From Salipiger abyssi (GTDB taxonomy: Bacteria; Pseudomonadota; Alphaproteobacteria; Rhodobacterales; Rhodobacteraceae), in contig NZ_CP015093.1 of assembly GCF_001975705.1 (NCBI RefSeq), forward strand, positions 3,480,501-3,544,500: 64,000 nucleotides of DNA. The letters run 5' to 3'. Below the pieces are notes generated by a model, which saw only the letters and a list, made by a program, of their open reading frames with translations, did not search any database and was not told the DNA's origin. Shown here piece after piece: positions 17,099-26,500 of this stretch (position 1 is the first letter of the stretch; each line of letters opens with the position of its first letter). The translations under genes and the position numbers were made by a program.

Positions 17099-17597
17099 TG
17101 ACTTGAACCCATGCCGAATATATCGCCGCACAGAAGGTATCACACTTTGGTCGCCAGTCGTGCGCAGCGGTGATCTCAACTTCTTTCAAAGAAAATCTAT
17201 CACCACTTTGAAAATCGACCTCCTCTTCGGGGTTATAGTCCGCCACCACTCGAATTGCATAAGCCTGTTCAAGCAGCTTACTTAACGCGTCAACAGCCCT
17301 CAGTGCAGCTTCCGTATCCTTTACGAGCTTAGTGTCTCCGTCCTTCCTGGCGCGTGACCAAGCAATTCTCAGCTGTTTTCGCACAGTCGCCCTTAAAGTT
17401 ACAGGATAGTCAGCATGGGGCATACGGGACCAAGAGGGATTTATGGACCTAAAGAGATCACGTGTTTTTAGAAATACGCTGTAGTAATACCTGTTAAATG
17501 CAGAGCGCGCATATGCGTCGCGCTGACCTCCTCCCAAGCCATGCGCATGGGTTTGCAGGTGATGCCCAACCGCATGAATGCCGTCCTCGAATGCCAT
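17091..17597 (-). CDS. HEPN-like protein, retron neighbour
   Basis: A 168-residue helical protein resembling HEPN/UPF0332-type domains: AFNRYYYSVFLKTRDLF (33-49) corresponds to the family's SRAYYAMF helix, HADYP (61-65) to the His-containing turn, and AYAIRVVADYNP (112-123) to the C-terminal R-x-x-x-D-Y block. A canonical catalytic R-x4-6-H was not evident, so RNase activity is uncertain. ATG 17597 is preceded by AAAGGTGG. It is first in a minus-strand unit followed by the winged-helix-like gene (8-bp overlap), the RNA and the RT. HEPN domains are frequent toxins or sensors in defence systems; the role here is inference. Confidence 0.6.
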   Translation of the reverse strand: MAFEDGIHAVGHHLQTHAHGLGGGQRDAYARSAFNRYYYSVFLKTRDLFRSINPSWSRMPHADYPVTLRATVRKQLRIAWSRARKDGDTKLVKDTEAALRAVDALSKLLEQAYAIRVVADYNPEEEVDFQSGDRFSLKEVEITAAHDWRPKCDTFCAAIYSAWVQVNV

Positions 17598-18095
17598 TAC
17601 CCACCTTTACCCATATCTTGAGTTGGCGTACCGCTGATCAAATGGCAACAGCCAATTTCTGCCATGACTGCATAGACGCTCAAAGATGCAACCATCCCGG
17701 CTACATCTTTGCGTCGTACTTGCTTATGTTCTGAGCTTTATGAGGCTGTTGTCAATGCTGCAAGGCCATCAGGTTTGATCGACGGCGTCTTCTGCCTCGG
17801 GCCATCCGCCGAGCGCTGCACGAATGTCCGCTCAGGGCGGGGAGCGGTCATTCGCTGCGCCCCGGACGAACGGCAGCGATGCGCAGGAAGCCAACCACTA
17901 ATCAGAACTTGAAGCGCAGATTTTTTGGCAGCGGCGACGTTATCCCTCCCGGCATGCCACGCCGGCATTACTTGGAACCGCGTTTGTCGAGAAAGCCCTG
18001 TCTGTGTCGACAACTTCAAGAAGATCACGTTCATAGACAGTCTAGCAATTCAGTGACTATGGTGAGTGGCATAGTTGATTGAGTTGAGGTCCGTG
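17598..18095. other. Divergent intergenic region between retron unit and CHAT gene
   Basis: No convincing gene in about 500 bp. It must hold the promoters of the minus-strand retron unit and of the plus-strand CHAT gene, but no consensus pair stands out. A higher-GC block at about 17790-17905 resembles the block at 15080-15215 and looks like a degenerate dispersed repeat. Confidence 0.5.
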
Positions 18096-20264
18096 ATGCG
18101 TCGAATTCCCATTGCGATCTTTTGTGCCGCAGTATTGATGGGTCCGGTGTCCGCGCAGGAGGACACTCCGGATTATAGCGCCCTGAATGCCAAGGTGGTG
18201 ACGGCTTACAATGAGGGCCGATATGCGGACGCAATAGAGCTTGCGAAGGCCGCGCTGGACGTTGCCGAGACAGCCTTGGGCCCGGAGCATCCCGACACCC
18301 TCACCAGCGTGAACAACCTCGCCGTTCTCTACCGAAGCACCGGCCGCTATGGCGAGGCGGAGCCGCTCTACCGCCGGGCCCTGGAGGCCCGCGAGCGCGT
18401 CCTGGGCCCGGAGCATCCCGACACCCTCAGAAGCGTGAACAACCTCGCCGCTCTCTACGAAAACACCGGCCGCTATGGCGAGGCGGAGCCGCTCTTCCGC
18501 CGGGCCCTGGAGGCCAGTGAAGAGGCCGACGGCTACGGCCCCATGCACCCGACGACCGTGGTCTACAATGGCAATCTTGCCTTTCTCCTGGCCAACAGTG
18601 ATCGTCCCCAGGACGCCTTGCGCGCCTTTCGCCAGATCGATCAGCGGCTCGATCAATGGCTGCGCGTCGAGGTCTCCAACGCTCGAAGCGCCGCCATGCG
18701 CCGCGAGCTGCTGACCCTGAACAGCAACTATCAGGACGCCAGCTTCAGCTTCGTGCTGCAAAACCCCTCGCGGGCCGGAACCCGCTTTGCCGCAGATCTT
18801 ACCCTCAAGTGGAAGAAGCGGATCGCGCAGGAGGACGCGGTGCTCAACAATCTCGTGCGCGAGACGGATGACAGCGCGGTCCTCGACCTGATCGCAAAGG
18901 TGAAGGCGGGCCGCGCCGGACTGTCGCGCATTGCCTTCGATCCCGCGATTTCCACGGAGGACAAGACCCGCAGGCGCGAGACGCTCGAAGCCGCCGAGGC
19001 GGAGCTGCGCGCCGCCTCCGAGAAGTTCCGCCGCTTCCAGCGCGTGAGCGCCGCCAGCGCGGATGACGTCAGCCTCGCCCTGCCGCGCAACAGCGCCCTC
19101 GTCGAATACAAGCTATTTGATCCGTTTGACTTCGAGACCGGAGACTTCGGCGAGCAGCGCCTTCTGGCGGTGGTGCTGCGCCCGGATGCCGATCCCGCGC
19201 TGGTCGATCTGGGCGAGGCAGGCGTCTATTTCACGAGCCAGGCCCTGATCGCGAACAGCGAATTGCGCGCCGAGCACGAGGTGCCTTTTGACGCCGTCAT
19301 GCGCCACAGCTTCAACACCCTGATCGCTCCGCTCGCCGATCACCTCAGCGGCGCGGGCACCCTCTACATCTCGCCGGATGGCCCCCTCGGCGCGCTGCCC
19401 TTCGAGGCCTTCCTGACCGAGACCGGCACACGCCTGATCGAACGCTTCGACCTGCGCACCCTGCAGACAGGACGGGACCTGGTCGCCCGTGACCGTCCCG
19501 CCACCGGCAAAGGTCTTGTGGCCTTTGGTGGCATCGACTTCGACGCCATCGCCTTGGCGGGCGACTTCAGAGACACGAACGATGATTTCCGCGCTGCGCT
19601 CGACAGCACGCGCCAACAGTTCAGCGGCTTCAAAGCCCTGGAGCAAAGCGCCTCAGAGGTCACCTACATCGGTGACCTCTACGGTGCCCTGCGCACCGAT
19701 GAACCGAGCCCGAAAATCTTCACCGGTCAACGGGCCACCGAGGCGGCGCTGAAGTCGCTGCAGTCGACCCCGCGGGTCCTGCATCTCGCCACGCATGGCT
19801 ACTACCTCCAGAGCGGCAGCATCGACGGGCGGCCTCTGCTGCAGTCCGGGGTGACTTTCGCGGGTGCCAACAACGCGCTGGCCGGCAAGCTGGGCGCGGA
19901 TGGTGAGAACGGCATCCTGCACGCGCTGGAAGCCCAGACCCTGAACCTCTACGGCACGGAACTCGTGGTGCTCTCGGCCTGCGAAACCGGCCAAGGTGCG
20001 CATGATTATTCAGAAGGTCTCGAAGGCCTGCCACGCGCTTTCTACGTCGCCGGCGCCCAGAACGTGCTCGCCGCTCTCTGGCCGGTTGGTGATCGCTCCG
20101 CGAAAGAGTTCATGCAGCGCTTCTACGACAATTGGCTCGCCCAGACCGGAGCCAGCAAACCCGCCGCCGCGCTTCGCAAGACGAAGCTTGAGTACCTGGC
20201 CTCAACCGACGCCCAGGACCGCGACCCCGCCAACTGGGCCCCCTTCGTCCTGTTCGAGGGGTAA
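18096..20264 (+). CDS. Secreted TPR-CHAT domain protein (caspase-like protease)
   Basis: A 722-residue protein with a signal peptide (MRRIPIAIFCAAVLMGPVSA), N-terminal tetratricopeptide repeats (about 40-150) and a C-terminal CHAT domain. The putative catalytic dyad is His567 in HLATHGYY and Cys629 in LSACETG, both kept, so peptidase activity is plausible. The ATG 18096 has GAGG six bases upstream. Two adjacent TPR units are nearly identical at DNA level (126-bp period, 18276-18527), a sign of recent duplication. CHAT proteases act on partner proteins recruited by the repeats; no partner is encoded alongside, and the signal peptide suggests a periplasmic role rather than cytoplasmic defence. 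Confidence 0.88.
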   Translation: MRRIPIAIFCAAVLMGPVSAQEDTPDYSALNAKVVTAYNEGRYADAIELAKAALDVAETALGPEHPDTLTSVNNLAVLYRSTGRYGEAEPLYRRALEARERVLGPEHPDTLRSVNNLAALYENTGRYGEAEPLFRRALEASEEADGYGPMHPTTVVYNGNLAFLLANSDRPQDALRAFRQIDQRLDQWLRVEVSNARSAAMRRELLTLNSNYQDASFSFVLQNPSRAGTRFAADLTLKWKKRIAQEDAVLNNLVRETDDSAVLDLIAKVKAGRAGLSRIAFDPAISTEDKTRRRETLEAAEAELRAASEKFRRFQRVSAASADDVSLALPRNSALVEYKLFDPFDFETGDFGEQRLLAVVLRPDADPALVDLGEAGVYFTSQALIANSELRAEHEVPFDAVMRHSFNTLIAPLADHLSGAGTLYISPDGPLGALPFEAFLTETGTRLIERFDLRTLQTGRDLVARDRPATGKGLVAFGGIDFDAIALAGDFRDTNDDFRAALDSTRQQFSGFKALEQSASEVTYIGDLYGALRTDEPSPKIFTGQRATEAALKSLQSTPRVLHLATHGYYLQSGSIDGRPLLQSGVTFAGANNALAGKLGADGENGILHALEAQTLNLYGTELVVLSACETGQGAHDYSEGLEGLPRAFYVAGAQNVLAALWPVGDRSAKEFMQRFYDNWLAQTGASKPAAALRKTKLEYLASTDAQDRDPANWAPFVLFEG
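18276..18527 (+). repeat. Two tandem 126-bp TPR-coding repeats
   Basis: Copy one (18276-18401) and copy two (18402-18527) both begin TGGGCCCGGAGCATCCCGAC and differ at only a few positions over most of their length. Each encodes one 42-residue TPR unit (LGPEHPDTL...NNLA.LY...GRYGEAEPL). Confidence 0.85.
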
Positions 20265-20373
20265 ACCCTACGGGCACAGATCCGTTACTGGCAAAGTCTG
20301 GATCATGGCCACCTCGGACAAGGGGATGATCAGCACCTGCGGTCGGCCCTGCGTCTGGCCATTCGATGCGTGA

Positions 20374-20377
20374 GAAA
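20374..20377 (+). repeat. 4-bp target-site duplication GAAA (left)
   Basis: GAAA immediately left of the insertion sequence (20374-20377) is repeated immediately right of it (21581-21584). A 4-bp duplication is usual for IS407-group elements. Confidence 0.85.
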
Positions 20378-20442
20378 TGACCTGCTCCCCTGAAAAGTCC
20401 GCGTTTTGAAGTTAGCCTGTTCTCCAAACGAGGAGACAGACA

Positions 20443-20709
20443 ATGCGGAAAAGCCGTTTCAGCGAAGAGCAGATCATTGGCATTTTAAAGGAGCACCAGG
20501 CCGGGATAGGTGCCAAGGAGCTGTGCCGGAAGCATGGCATCAGTGACGGCACGTTCTACAAGTGGCGCTCGAAGTATGGCGGCATGGAGGTGTCGGAGGC
20601 CAAACGGCTGAAGGCGCTGGAGGCTGAGAATGCGAAGCTCAAGAAGATGCTCGCGGAGCAGATGCTGGATGTGGCCACGCTCAAGGAGATGCTGGGAAAA
20701 AACTTCTGA
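20443..20709 (+). CDS. IS3-family transposase OrfA
   Basis: An 88-residue helix-turn-helix protein ([20 protein letters not shown] ... [23 protein letters not shown]) followed by a leucine-zipper-like helix ([21 protein letters not shown]) used for multimerisation. Near its end lies the slippery heptamer A-AAA-AAC (20697-20703); a -1 shift there leads into orfB to give the OrfAB transposase. The element's own left end lies 65 bp upstream. Confidence 0.95.
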   Translation: MRKSRFSEEQIIGILKEHQAGIGAKELCRKHGISDGTFYKWRSKYGGMEVSEAKRLKALEAENAKLKKMLAEQMLDVATLKEMLGKNF

Positions 20710-20732
20710 AGCCCGGTGCAAGGCGACGAGCC

Positions 20733-21551
20733 GTGGACTGGGCCATGACAGAGAAGAACTACAACCAGCGGCGGGCCTGTGCCCTGGCCGGGATCGACCC
20801 GCGTGTGTATCGACGTGGATCAATTAGACCTGTAGACGCCGAGCTGCGGGAGAGGCTGAAGGCGATTTCCAGCGAACGGCGTCGCTTCGGCTATCGAAGG
20901 CTGCACCTGCTTCTTGGTCGCGAAGGCTGGAAGGTGAACTGGAAGAAGCTTTACCGGATCTACCGGGAAGAGGGCCTGACAGTGCGCAAGCGCGGCGGTC
21001 GCAAGCGCGCGATCGGAACGAGGGCCCCGATGGCGATCCCACAAGGGCCGAACCAGCGATGGTCCCTGGACTTCGTCTCGGACAGCCTCTCAGACGGGCG
21101 CCGGTTCCGGGTGCTGTGCGTCATCGACGACTTCAGCCGGGAATGCCTGGCGACGGTCGTGGACACTTCGCTGTCGGGGCAACGTGTCGGCCGTGAGCTC
21201 GACAGCATCGCCCGGGTGCGCGGCTATCCATGTATGGTGGTCAGTGACAACGGAACGGAGCTGACATCGAATGCCATCCTGAAATGGCAGGAGGACCGCA
21301 AGGTCGAGTGGCATTACATCGCGCCAGGAAAGCCCATGCAGAACGGCTTCGTCGAGAGCTTTAATGGCCGCCTGCGCGACGAGTGCCTGAACGAGCACCT
21401 GTTCGCCAACCTGCGCCACGCCCGGGAGCTTATCTCGGCCTGGCGCGAAGACTACAACCACCATCGCCCCCACACGAGCCTCGACGGGCTCACACCGTGG
21501 GAGTATCACCAACGGTCAGTAGAGGACCAAACCCTGAACAGAGCGAACTAA
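20733..21551 (+). CDS. IS3-family transposase OrfB (DDE integrase core)
   Basis: A 272-residue catalytic subunit with HTH_21 region ([18 protein letters not shown]) and rve integrase core. The DDE residues fit [17 protein letters not shown] and [16 protein letters not shown]. It is normally produced as an OrfAB fusion by -1 frameshifting at 20697-20703, since the frame stays open from the shift site through [15 protein letters not shown]. No stop or deletion interrupts it, so the element should be able to transpose. Confidence 0.95.
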   Translation: MDWAMTEKNYNQRRACALAGIDPRVYRRGSIRPVDAELRERLKAISSERRRFGYRRLHLLLGREGWKVNWKKLYRIYREEGLTVRKRGGRKRAIGTRAPMAIPQGPNQRWSLDFVSDSLSDGRRFRVLCVIDDFSRECLATVVDTSLSGQRVGRELDSIARVRGYPCMVVSDNGTELTSNAILKWQEDRKVEWHYIAPGKPMQNGFVESFNGRLRDECLNEHLFANLRHARELISAWREDYNHHRPHTSLDGLTPWEYHQRSVEDQTLNRAN

Positions 21552-21580
21552 AAAACGCGGACTCTATGGGGAGCAGGTCA

Positions 21581-21584
21581 GAAA
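21581..21584 (+). repeat. 4-bp target-site duplication GAAA (right)
   Basis: This is the right copy, identical to 20374-20377. Confidence 0.85.
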
Positions 21585-21669
21585 CAAACGGCAGGTTTGG
21601 GCCGTTCCCCCCCTAAGGGTTAACCCCTAACCCCTCCGGGTTTCCTCCAATACCGGGCCGGGCCGCGCA

Positions 21670-21679
21670 GGCGTAGTCT
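21670..21679 (+). repeat. 10-bp direct repeat, right copy, before ttrB
   Basis: GGCGTAGTCT, identical to 13788-13797. It lies within the 130 bp that remain between the insertion sequence and ttrB and so may also be part of the ttrB promoter region. Confidence 0.45.
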
Positions 21680-21714
21680 TCGGGGCAGACAGGAACCCGA
21701 AGAGGATCAGCTTT

Positions 21715-22461
21715 ATGGACACGAACCGCCGCGGCTTTCTGGGTGCGATGGGGCGGGTGACCATCGGTGCCGTCGCCTCCATGGCGGGCGCCGGTCAGTC
21801 CGCGCAGGCCGCCATCGACAAACCGCACATCCCGCATTGGGGCATGGTGGTCGATCTGCGCAAATGCATCGGCTGCCAGGCCTGTACCGTCGCCTGCATC
21901 ATGGAAAACGACGTGCCCGAGGACAGTTTCCGCACCCATGTCAGCGTCTACGAGGTGCTGAAGGAGGGTGGCGATCCGGCGATGGTCATGCTGCCGCGCC
22001 TCTGCAATCATTGCGACGATCCGCCCTGCGTGCCGGTCTGCCCGGTCGAGGCGACCTTCAAGCTGGAGACCGGCGAGGTGGTGGTGGACAACACGAAATG
22101 CGTGGGCTGCGCCTATTGCGTGCAGGCCTGCCCCTATGACGCGCGGTTCATCAACCACGAGACGCAGACCGCCGACAAATGCACCTTCTGTTTCCACCGC
22201 ACCAGCGCCGGGCTCTTGCCCGCCTGCGTGGAGACCTGCGTCGGCGGCGCGCGCAATTTCGGCGATCTCGACGATCCCGAAAGCGAGGTGTCGCGGATGC
22301 TGCGCGAGAACGAGGTCTCGGTGCTGCGCCCCGAGATGCACACCAATCCCAATGTCTACTACATCGGGCTCGACGCGGTGCTCGACGGGCGCGTGGCCGG
22401 GGAGGCCGCTTATCGTCCGCCGCTGACTGTGGAGACCCAGCCTCACGGGGAGGATGCGTGA
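21715..22461 (+). CDS. ttrB: Tetrathionate reductase iron-sulfur subunit TtrB
   Basis: A 248-residue DmsB/NrfC-type electron-transfer protein. A twin-arginine signal (NRRGFLGAMG) sends it out folded. Four cysteine clusters follow for four [4Fe-4S] centres: C51IGCQACTVAC, CNHCDDPPCVPVCP, CVGCAYCVQACP and CTFCFHRTSAGLLPACVETC. It would pass electrons from TtrC to TtrA on the outer face of the membrane. The start has AGAGGA upstream. It overlaps ttrC by one base (TGATG). The order B-C-A is that of the Salmonella ttr operon. Confidence 0.93.
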   Translation: MDTNRRGFLGAMGRVTIGAVASMAGAGQSAQAAIDKPHIPHWGMVVDLRKCIGCQACTVACIMENDVPEDSFRTHVSVYEVLKEGGDPAMVMLPRLCNHCDDPPCVPVCPVEATFKLETGEVVVDNTKCVGCAYCVQACPYDARFINHETQTADKCTFCFHRTSAGLLPACVETCVGGARNFGDLDDPESEVSRMLRENEVSVLRPEMHTNPNVYYIGLDAVLDGRVAGEAAYRPPLTVETQPHGEDA

Positions 22462-23570
22462 TGCAGATCCATGAACTTGTCGGTGCCGTGTACGAGGCCG
22501 CCTGGCTGCCCTGGGCGGTGCAGTATTTCTTCCTCATCGCGCTCTCGGCCACGGCGCTGCTGATGGCGCTGCCGGGGCTGGCGCTGGGGCGCGTCGCCGC
22601 GCTGCCGCGCGCAAGGCTGGCGCTCATGGTGGCGGTGACCACCGGCATCACGGCGCCCATCGCGCTGCTGGCCGATCTGCACCAGCCGGGGCGGTTCTGG
22701 GAATTCTTTCTCTATACAAACAGCAGCTCCTGGATGGCCTGGGGGGCGTGGTTCGTGCCCTCCTATGTCGGGCTGACCGTGGCCTTCGCCTGGGCGGTGC
22801 ATCGTCCGGGGTTCCATGCGCTGGGGCAGGAGAGCTGGCGGTTCAACTGGCTCTTCCGCTGGCTGTCGCTGGGCGGTGCGTCCAACGGTTTTGCGAGGCC
22901 GCTGGGGATTGCCGCCGGCGCGGCTGCGCTGCTGGTGCTGATCTATACCGGCGCCGAGGTCTATGTTGTGCGCGCCCGTCCGCTCTGGAACACGCCCTTC
23001 CTGCCGCTGCAATTCGCCGCCACCGGCTTTGTCGGCGCGCTCGGGCTGATGCTGGTGCTGGAGCGGGTGCTCTGCCGCGACGCGGCGCTCGAGGCGCGGC
23101 TCAACCGGGCGCTGGCCGCGGCGCTCGGGGTCGTGGCGGTGCTGGGGGCGGCCTGGTTCGCGCTGGCGCTGTCGGGCCTCTCGCCCCGGCACAGCGAGGC
23201 GCTGGCCTCGGTCGCGGGCTTCCCGGTCTGGCAGAAGATCGCGCTCTGGGGCGCTGTTTCGGTCGCCGTGCCCTTCGTGCTGGCGCTGGTCTCGCCGTCG
23301 CGCACCGGCTTGGTGACCGGGCTCATCGCCATTCACGCCGCCTGGATGTTCCGCTGGACCGTCTTCATGGGCGGGCAGGCGGTGCCGAAAGTGGGCTCCG
23401 GCCTCTATGACGCGCTGCTGCCTGCGGGGCTCGACGGGCTGATGGGGGTGATCGGCACCTTCGGGCTCTGGCTCTTCCTGCTCATCGCCTACACCACCTT
23501 CATTCCCTGGACCGAGGCAAGCGCGCCCGCCGATGGCGCAGCGCCCGCCCGTCCCGCAACCTCGCATTGA
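22461..23570 (+). CDS. ttrC: Tetrathionate reductase membrane subunit TtrC (NrfD family)
   Basis: A 369-residue NrfD/PsrC-type integral membrane protein with about nine hydrophobic segments, e.g. WAVQYFFLIALSATALLMALPGL and MLVAVTTG-like helices; the loop LLADLHQPGRFWEFFLYTNSSSWMAWG is typical of NrfD quinol-oxidising subunits. It anchors the TtrAB complex and oxidises quinol. ATG 22461 shares its A with the ttrB stop. It is followed after 12 bp by ttrA with a GGAGAGAC ribosome-binding site between. Confidence 0.92.
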   Translation: MQIHELVGAVYEAAWLPWAVQYFFLIALSATALLMALPGLALGRVAALPRARLALMVAVTTGITAPIALLADLHQPGRFWEFFLYTNSSSWMAWGAWFVPSYVGLTVAFAWAVHRPGFHALGQESWRFNWLFRWLSLGGASNGFARPLGIAAGAAALLVLIYTGAEVYVVRARPLWNTPFLPLQFAATGFVGALGLMLVLERVLCRDAALEARLNRALAAALGVVAVLGAAWFALALSGLSPRHSEALASVAGFPVWQKIALWGAVSVAVPFVLALVSPSRTGLVTGLIAIHAAWMFRWTVFMGGQAVPKVGSGLYDALLPAGLDGLMGVIGTFGLWLFLLIAYTTFIPWTEASAPADGAAPARPATSH

Positions 23571-23582
23571 GGAGAGACAGCC

Positions 23583-26500
23583 ATGTCCACCCGCCGCAAC
23601 ATCCTGAAAGGCGCCGCCGCCACCGGTGCGCTCGCCACCTTCGGTGTGGGCTATGCCGACACGCTGAAGAAGCTCGCCAAAGGCCACTGGTCCGGCGAGA
23701 GACCCGACAAGGCGCTGGCCGGCAATGCGCCCGACCCGGAATACCGCATCGACCCGGAGACCGGCGATCTGGCGCTGAACTCCGACCAGGCGCTCAGCTA
23801 CACCATGTGCATCGGCTGCACGACCATGTGCGGCGTGCGCGTGAAGGTCGACAAGACCCGCAACGAGGTGCTGCGCGTCGCGGGCAACCCTTATTCGCCG
23901 ATGAGCACCGATCCATTCATCCCCTACGAGACCTCGGTGCGCGACAGCTTCAGAGCGATGGCGCAGACCGGCGCGGGGCAGGGGCTGACCAACCGGTCCA
24001 CCGCCTGCGGGCGCGGCAATGCGGTGCTGCAACAGGTGACCAACCCGCGCCGGGTGCTGAAACCGATGAAGCGGGTGGGGCCGCGCGGCTCGGGTCAGTG
24101 GCAGACCATCAGCTTCGAACAGCTTGTCGAGGAGGTGGTCGAGGGCGGCGATCTCTTCGGCGAGGGCCGGGTGGCCGGTCTGCGCGAGATCCGGGATCTG
24201 GAGACCCCCGCCGTCGAGGGCGCGCCGGAATACGGGCCGCGCGCCAACCGTCTGGTCTGGATGAACTGCGTCGATGACGGGCGGGACAATTTCGCCCTGC
24301 GCTGGCTCAAGCAGAGCTTCGGATCGAACAACTTCACCCGCCACGGTTCCTATTGCGGCGGGGCGTATCGCTCGGGCTCCGGCGCGCTCTTTGGCGATGT
24401 GAAGAAGATGCCGCATGCCAAGCCGGATTTCTCGGAGGCCGAGTTCATCATCTTCGCCGGCACCGCGCCGGGCAATGCCGGCAACCCGTTCAAGCGGGTG
24501 GGGGCGCTGGTCGCCCAGGCCCGCGCCACCGGCAAGCTGACATATGTGGTGGTCGATCCTGTGCTGAACAATGCGCAGAACGCGCCCTCGGGCGACCGCG
24601 CGCGCTGGCTGCCGATCAAGCCGGGCACGGACGGGGCGCTCGCCATGGGCATGATGCGCTGGATGTTCGAGAACGACCGGATCAACGCGGCCTATCTCGC
24701 CCAGCCCTCGCAGGCCGCCGCCGACGCGGCGGGAGAGGCCAACTGGACCAACGCCACCCATCTCGTGGTGGTCGAGGACGGGCATAAACGCTTTGGCCGC
24801 ATGCTGCGCGGTTCCGACATGGGGCTCGCTGTCGCGGGTGAGCCTTATACCGACGCCGACCCCTATATGGTGGCGTCGGACTCCGGCCCCGTCCCTGCCG
24901 GAGACTCGGCCGCGCCGCTCTTTTTCGACGGCGTGGCCGGGACGGCGGGCGGCCCGGTCGCGGTGAAGACCGCTTTGACGCTGCTGCGCGAGGAGGCCAT
25001 GGCGCAGAGCCTCGAGAGCTATGCGCAGGATTGCGGCATCCCCGCCGAGACCATCGCCGGGCTGGCTGACGAGTTCACTTCGCACGGGCGCAAGGCGGCA
25101 GTGAACAGCCATGGCGGCATGATGAACGGCTCGGGCTTTTACAACGCCTGGGCGCTCACCATGCTCAATACGCTGATCGGGAACCTGAACTGGAAGGGCG
25201 GCACGATGATCGCGGGCGGCGGCTTCCCCGAGACCAAGGGGCCGGCCTACGATCTCGCGAACTTCCCCGGCGCGGTGAAAGCCAGGGGGCTGCCTTATGG
25301 GCGCAATGCGCCCTATGAAAAGACCGCCGAGTTCAGGGCCAAGCAGGCGGCGGGCAAGCCCTATCCGGCGGACGGGCCCTGGTATCCGCAGGCGCCGGGG
25401 CTTGCCACCGAATGGATCAGCTCGCTGGTCAACGGCTACCCGTACCACGCCGAAGCGCTGATATTCCGCAACACCAACCCGGTTTACGGCATTCCCGGCA
25501 TCGCCCATGTGATGGACAAGCTTAAGGATCCGGCGGTGGTGCCGCTGATCATCTCGGTCGATCCGTTCATCAACGAAAGCTCGGCCATCGCCGATTACAT
25601 CGTGCCGGATTCGGTAATGTACGAGACCTGGGGCTTCACCAAACCCTGGGGCGGGGTGGCGACCAAGGCCACCACCGCGCGTTGGCCGGTAATCGAGCCG
25701 CGCATGGCGCAGAACGCCGAAGGGCAGCGTGTGGGGCTGGAGAGTTTCCTCATCGCCACCGCCAAGCGTATGGGGCTGCCGGGCTTTGGCGATGCCGCGA
25801 TCCCGGACGCCGAGGGCAAGCTGCACCCGCTCAATCGCGCCGAAGACTGGTATCTGCGCGGCGCGGCCAATGTGGCGCTGCTCGGCACGCCGGTGGGCGA
25901 CGCCAGCGATGACGATATCGAGCTTTCCGGCGTCTCGCGCATCCGCGCCGATCTGGAGGCGGTGTTGAAGCCCGGGGAATGGCGCAAGGCCGCAACGATC
26001 TATGCCAAGGGCGGGCGCTACGAGAATATCGAACGGACCTATACCGGCGCGCGCGCCACCCATGCCTATGCCGCGCCGATGCAGATCTGGAACGAGGGGG
26101 TGGGCAGCTTCCGTCGCGCCGCCACCGGTTCGCGCATGCCCGGCACTGCCTGCTGGCGGGCGCCCGAGTTCGCCGACGGCTCCAGGGTGGCGGAGCATTA
26201 CCCGGAGGCCGACTGGCCGGTGAAGCTGGTGAGTTTCAAATCGCCGCTTCAGAACTCCTATTCGGTGGGGGCAAAGGCGCTGCTCAGGATCGTGGCCGCC
26301 AACCCGGTGATGGTCGGGCGCGACGTGGCCGAGCCGCGCGGCATCGCGACGGGCGATATGGTGCGGCTCACCACGCCGGGCGGGCAGCTCGACAGCGTGG
26401 CGGTGGTGCGCGACGGGCTGGCGCCGGGCACGGTGGCGATCGAGCACGGTTTCGGCCATCGCGGCTTTGGCGCCGAGGACATCACCATCGACGGCCACAC

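Larger units (their letters stand above)
20378..21580 (+). mobile_element. IS3-family insertion sequence, IS407-like group, intact
   Basis: A 1203-bp element. The ends are imperfect inverted repeats beginning TGACCTGCTCCCC (left 20378 onward; right ends at 21580), both continuing into AGTCCGCGTTTT. It contains orfA and orfB in -1 relation with a slippery heptamer and is flanked by GAAA target duplications, so it appears complete and recently moved. It inserted into the segment between the CHAT gene and ttrB. Confidence 0.95.

Noticed and set aside
17091..20264. One defence operon joining the retron unit and the CHAT protease
   Set aside because: The CHAT gene is on the opposite strand, 500 bp away, and encodes a signal peptide, so a shared cytoplasmic pathway is not supported.
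13762..21714. Prophage or integrative element with integrase
   Set aside because: No integrase, tRNA target, or structural phage gene was found; only an IS3-family element is identifiable as mobile.
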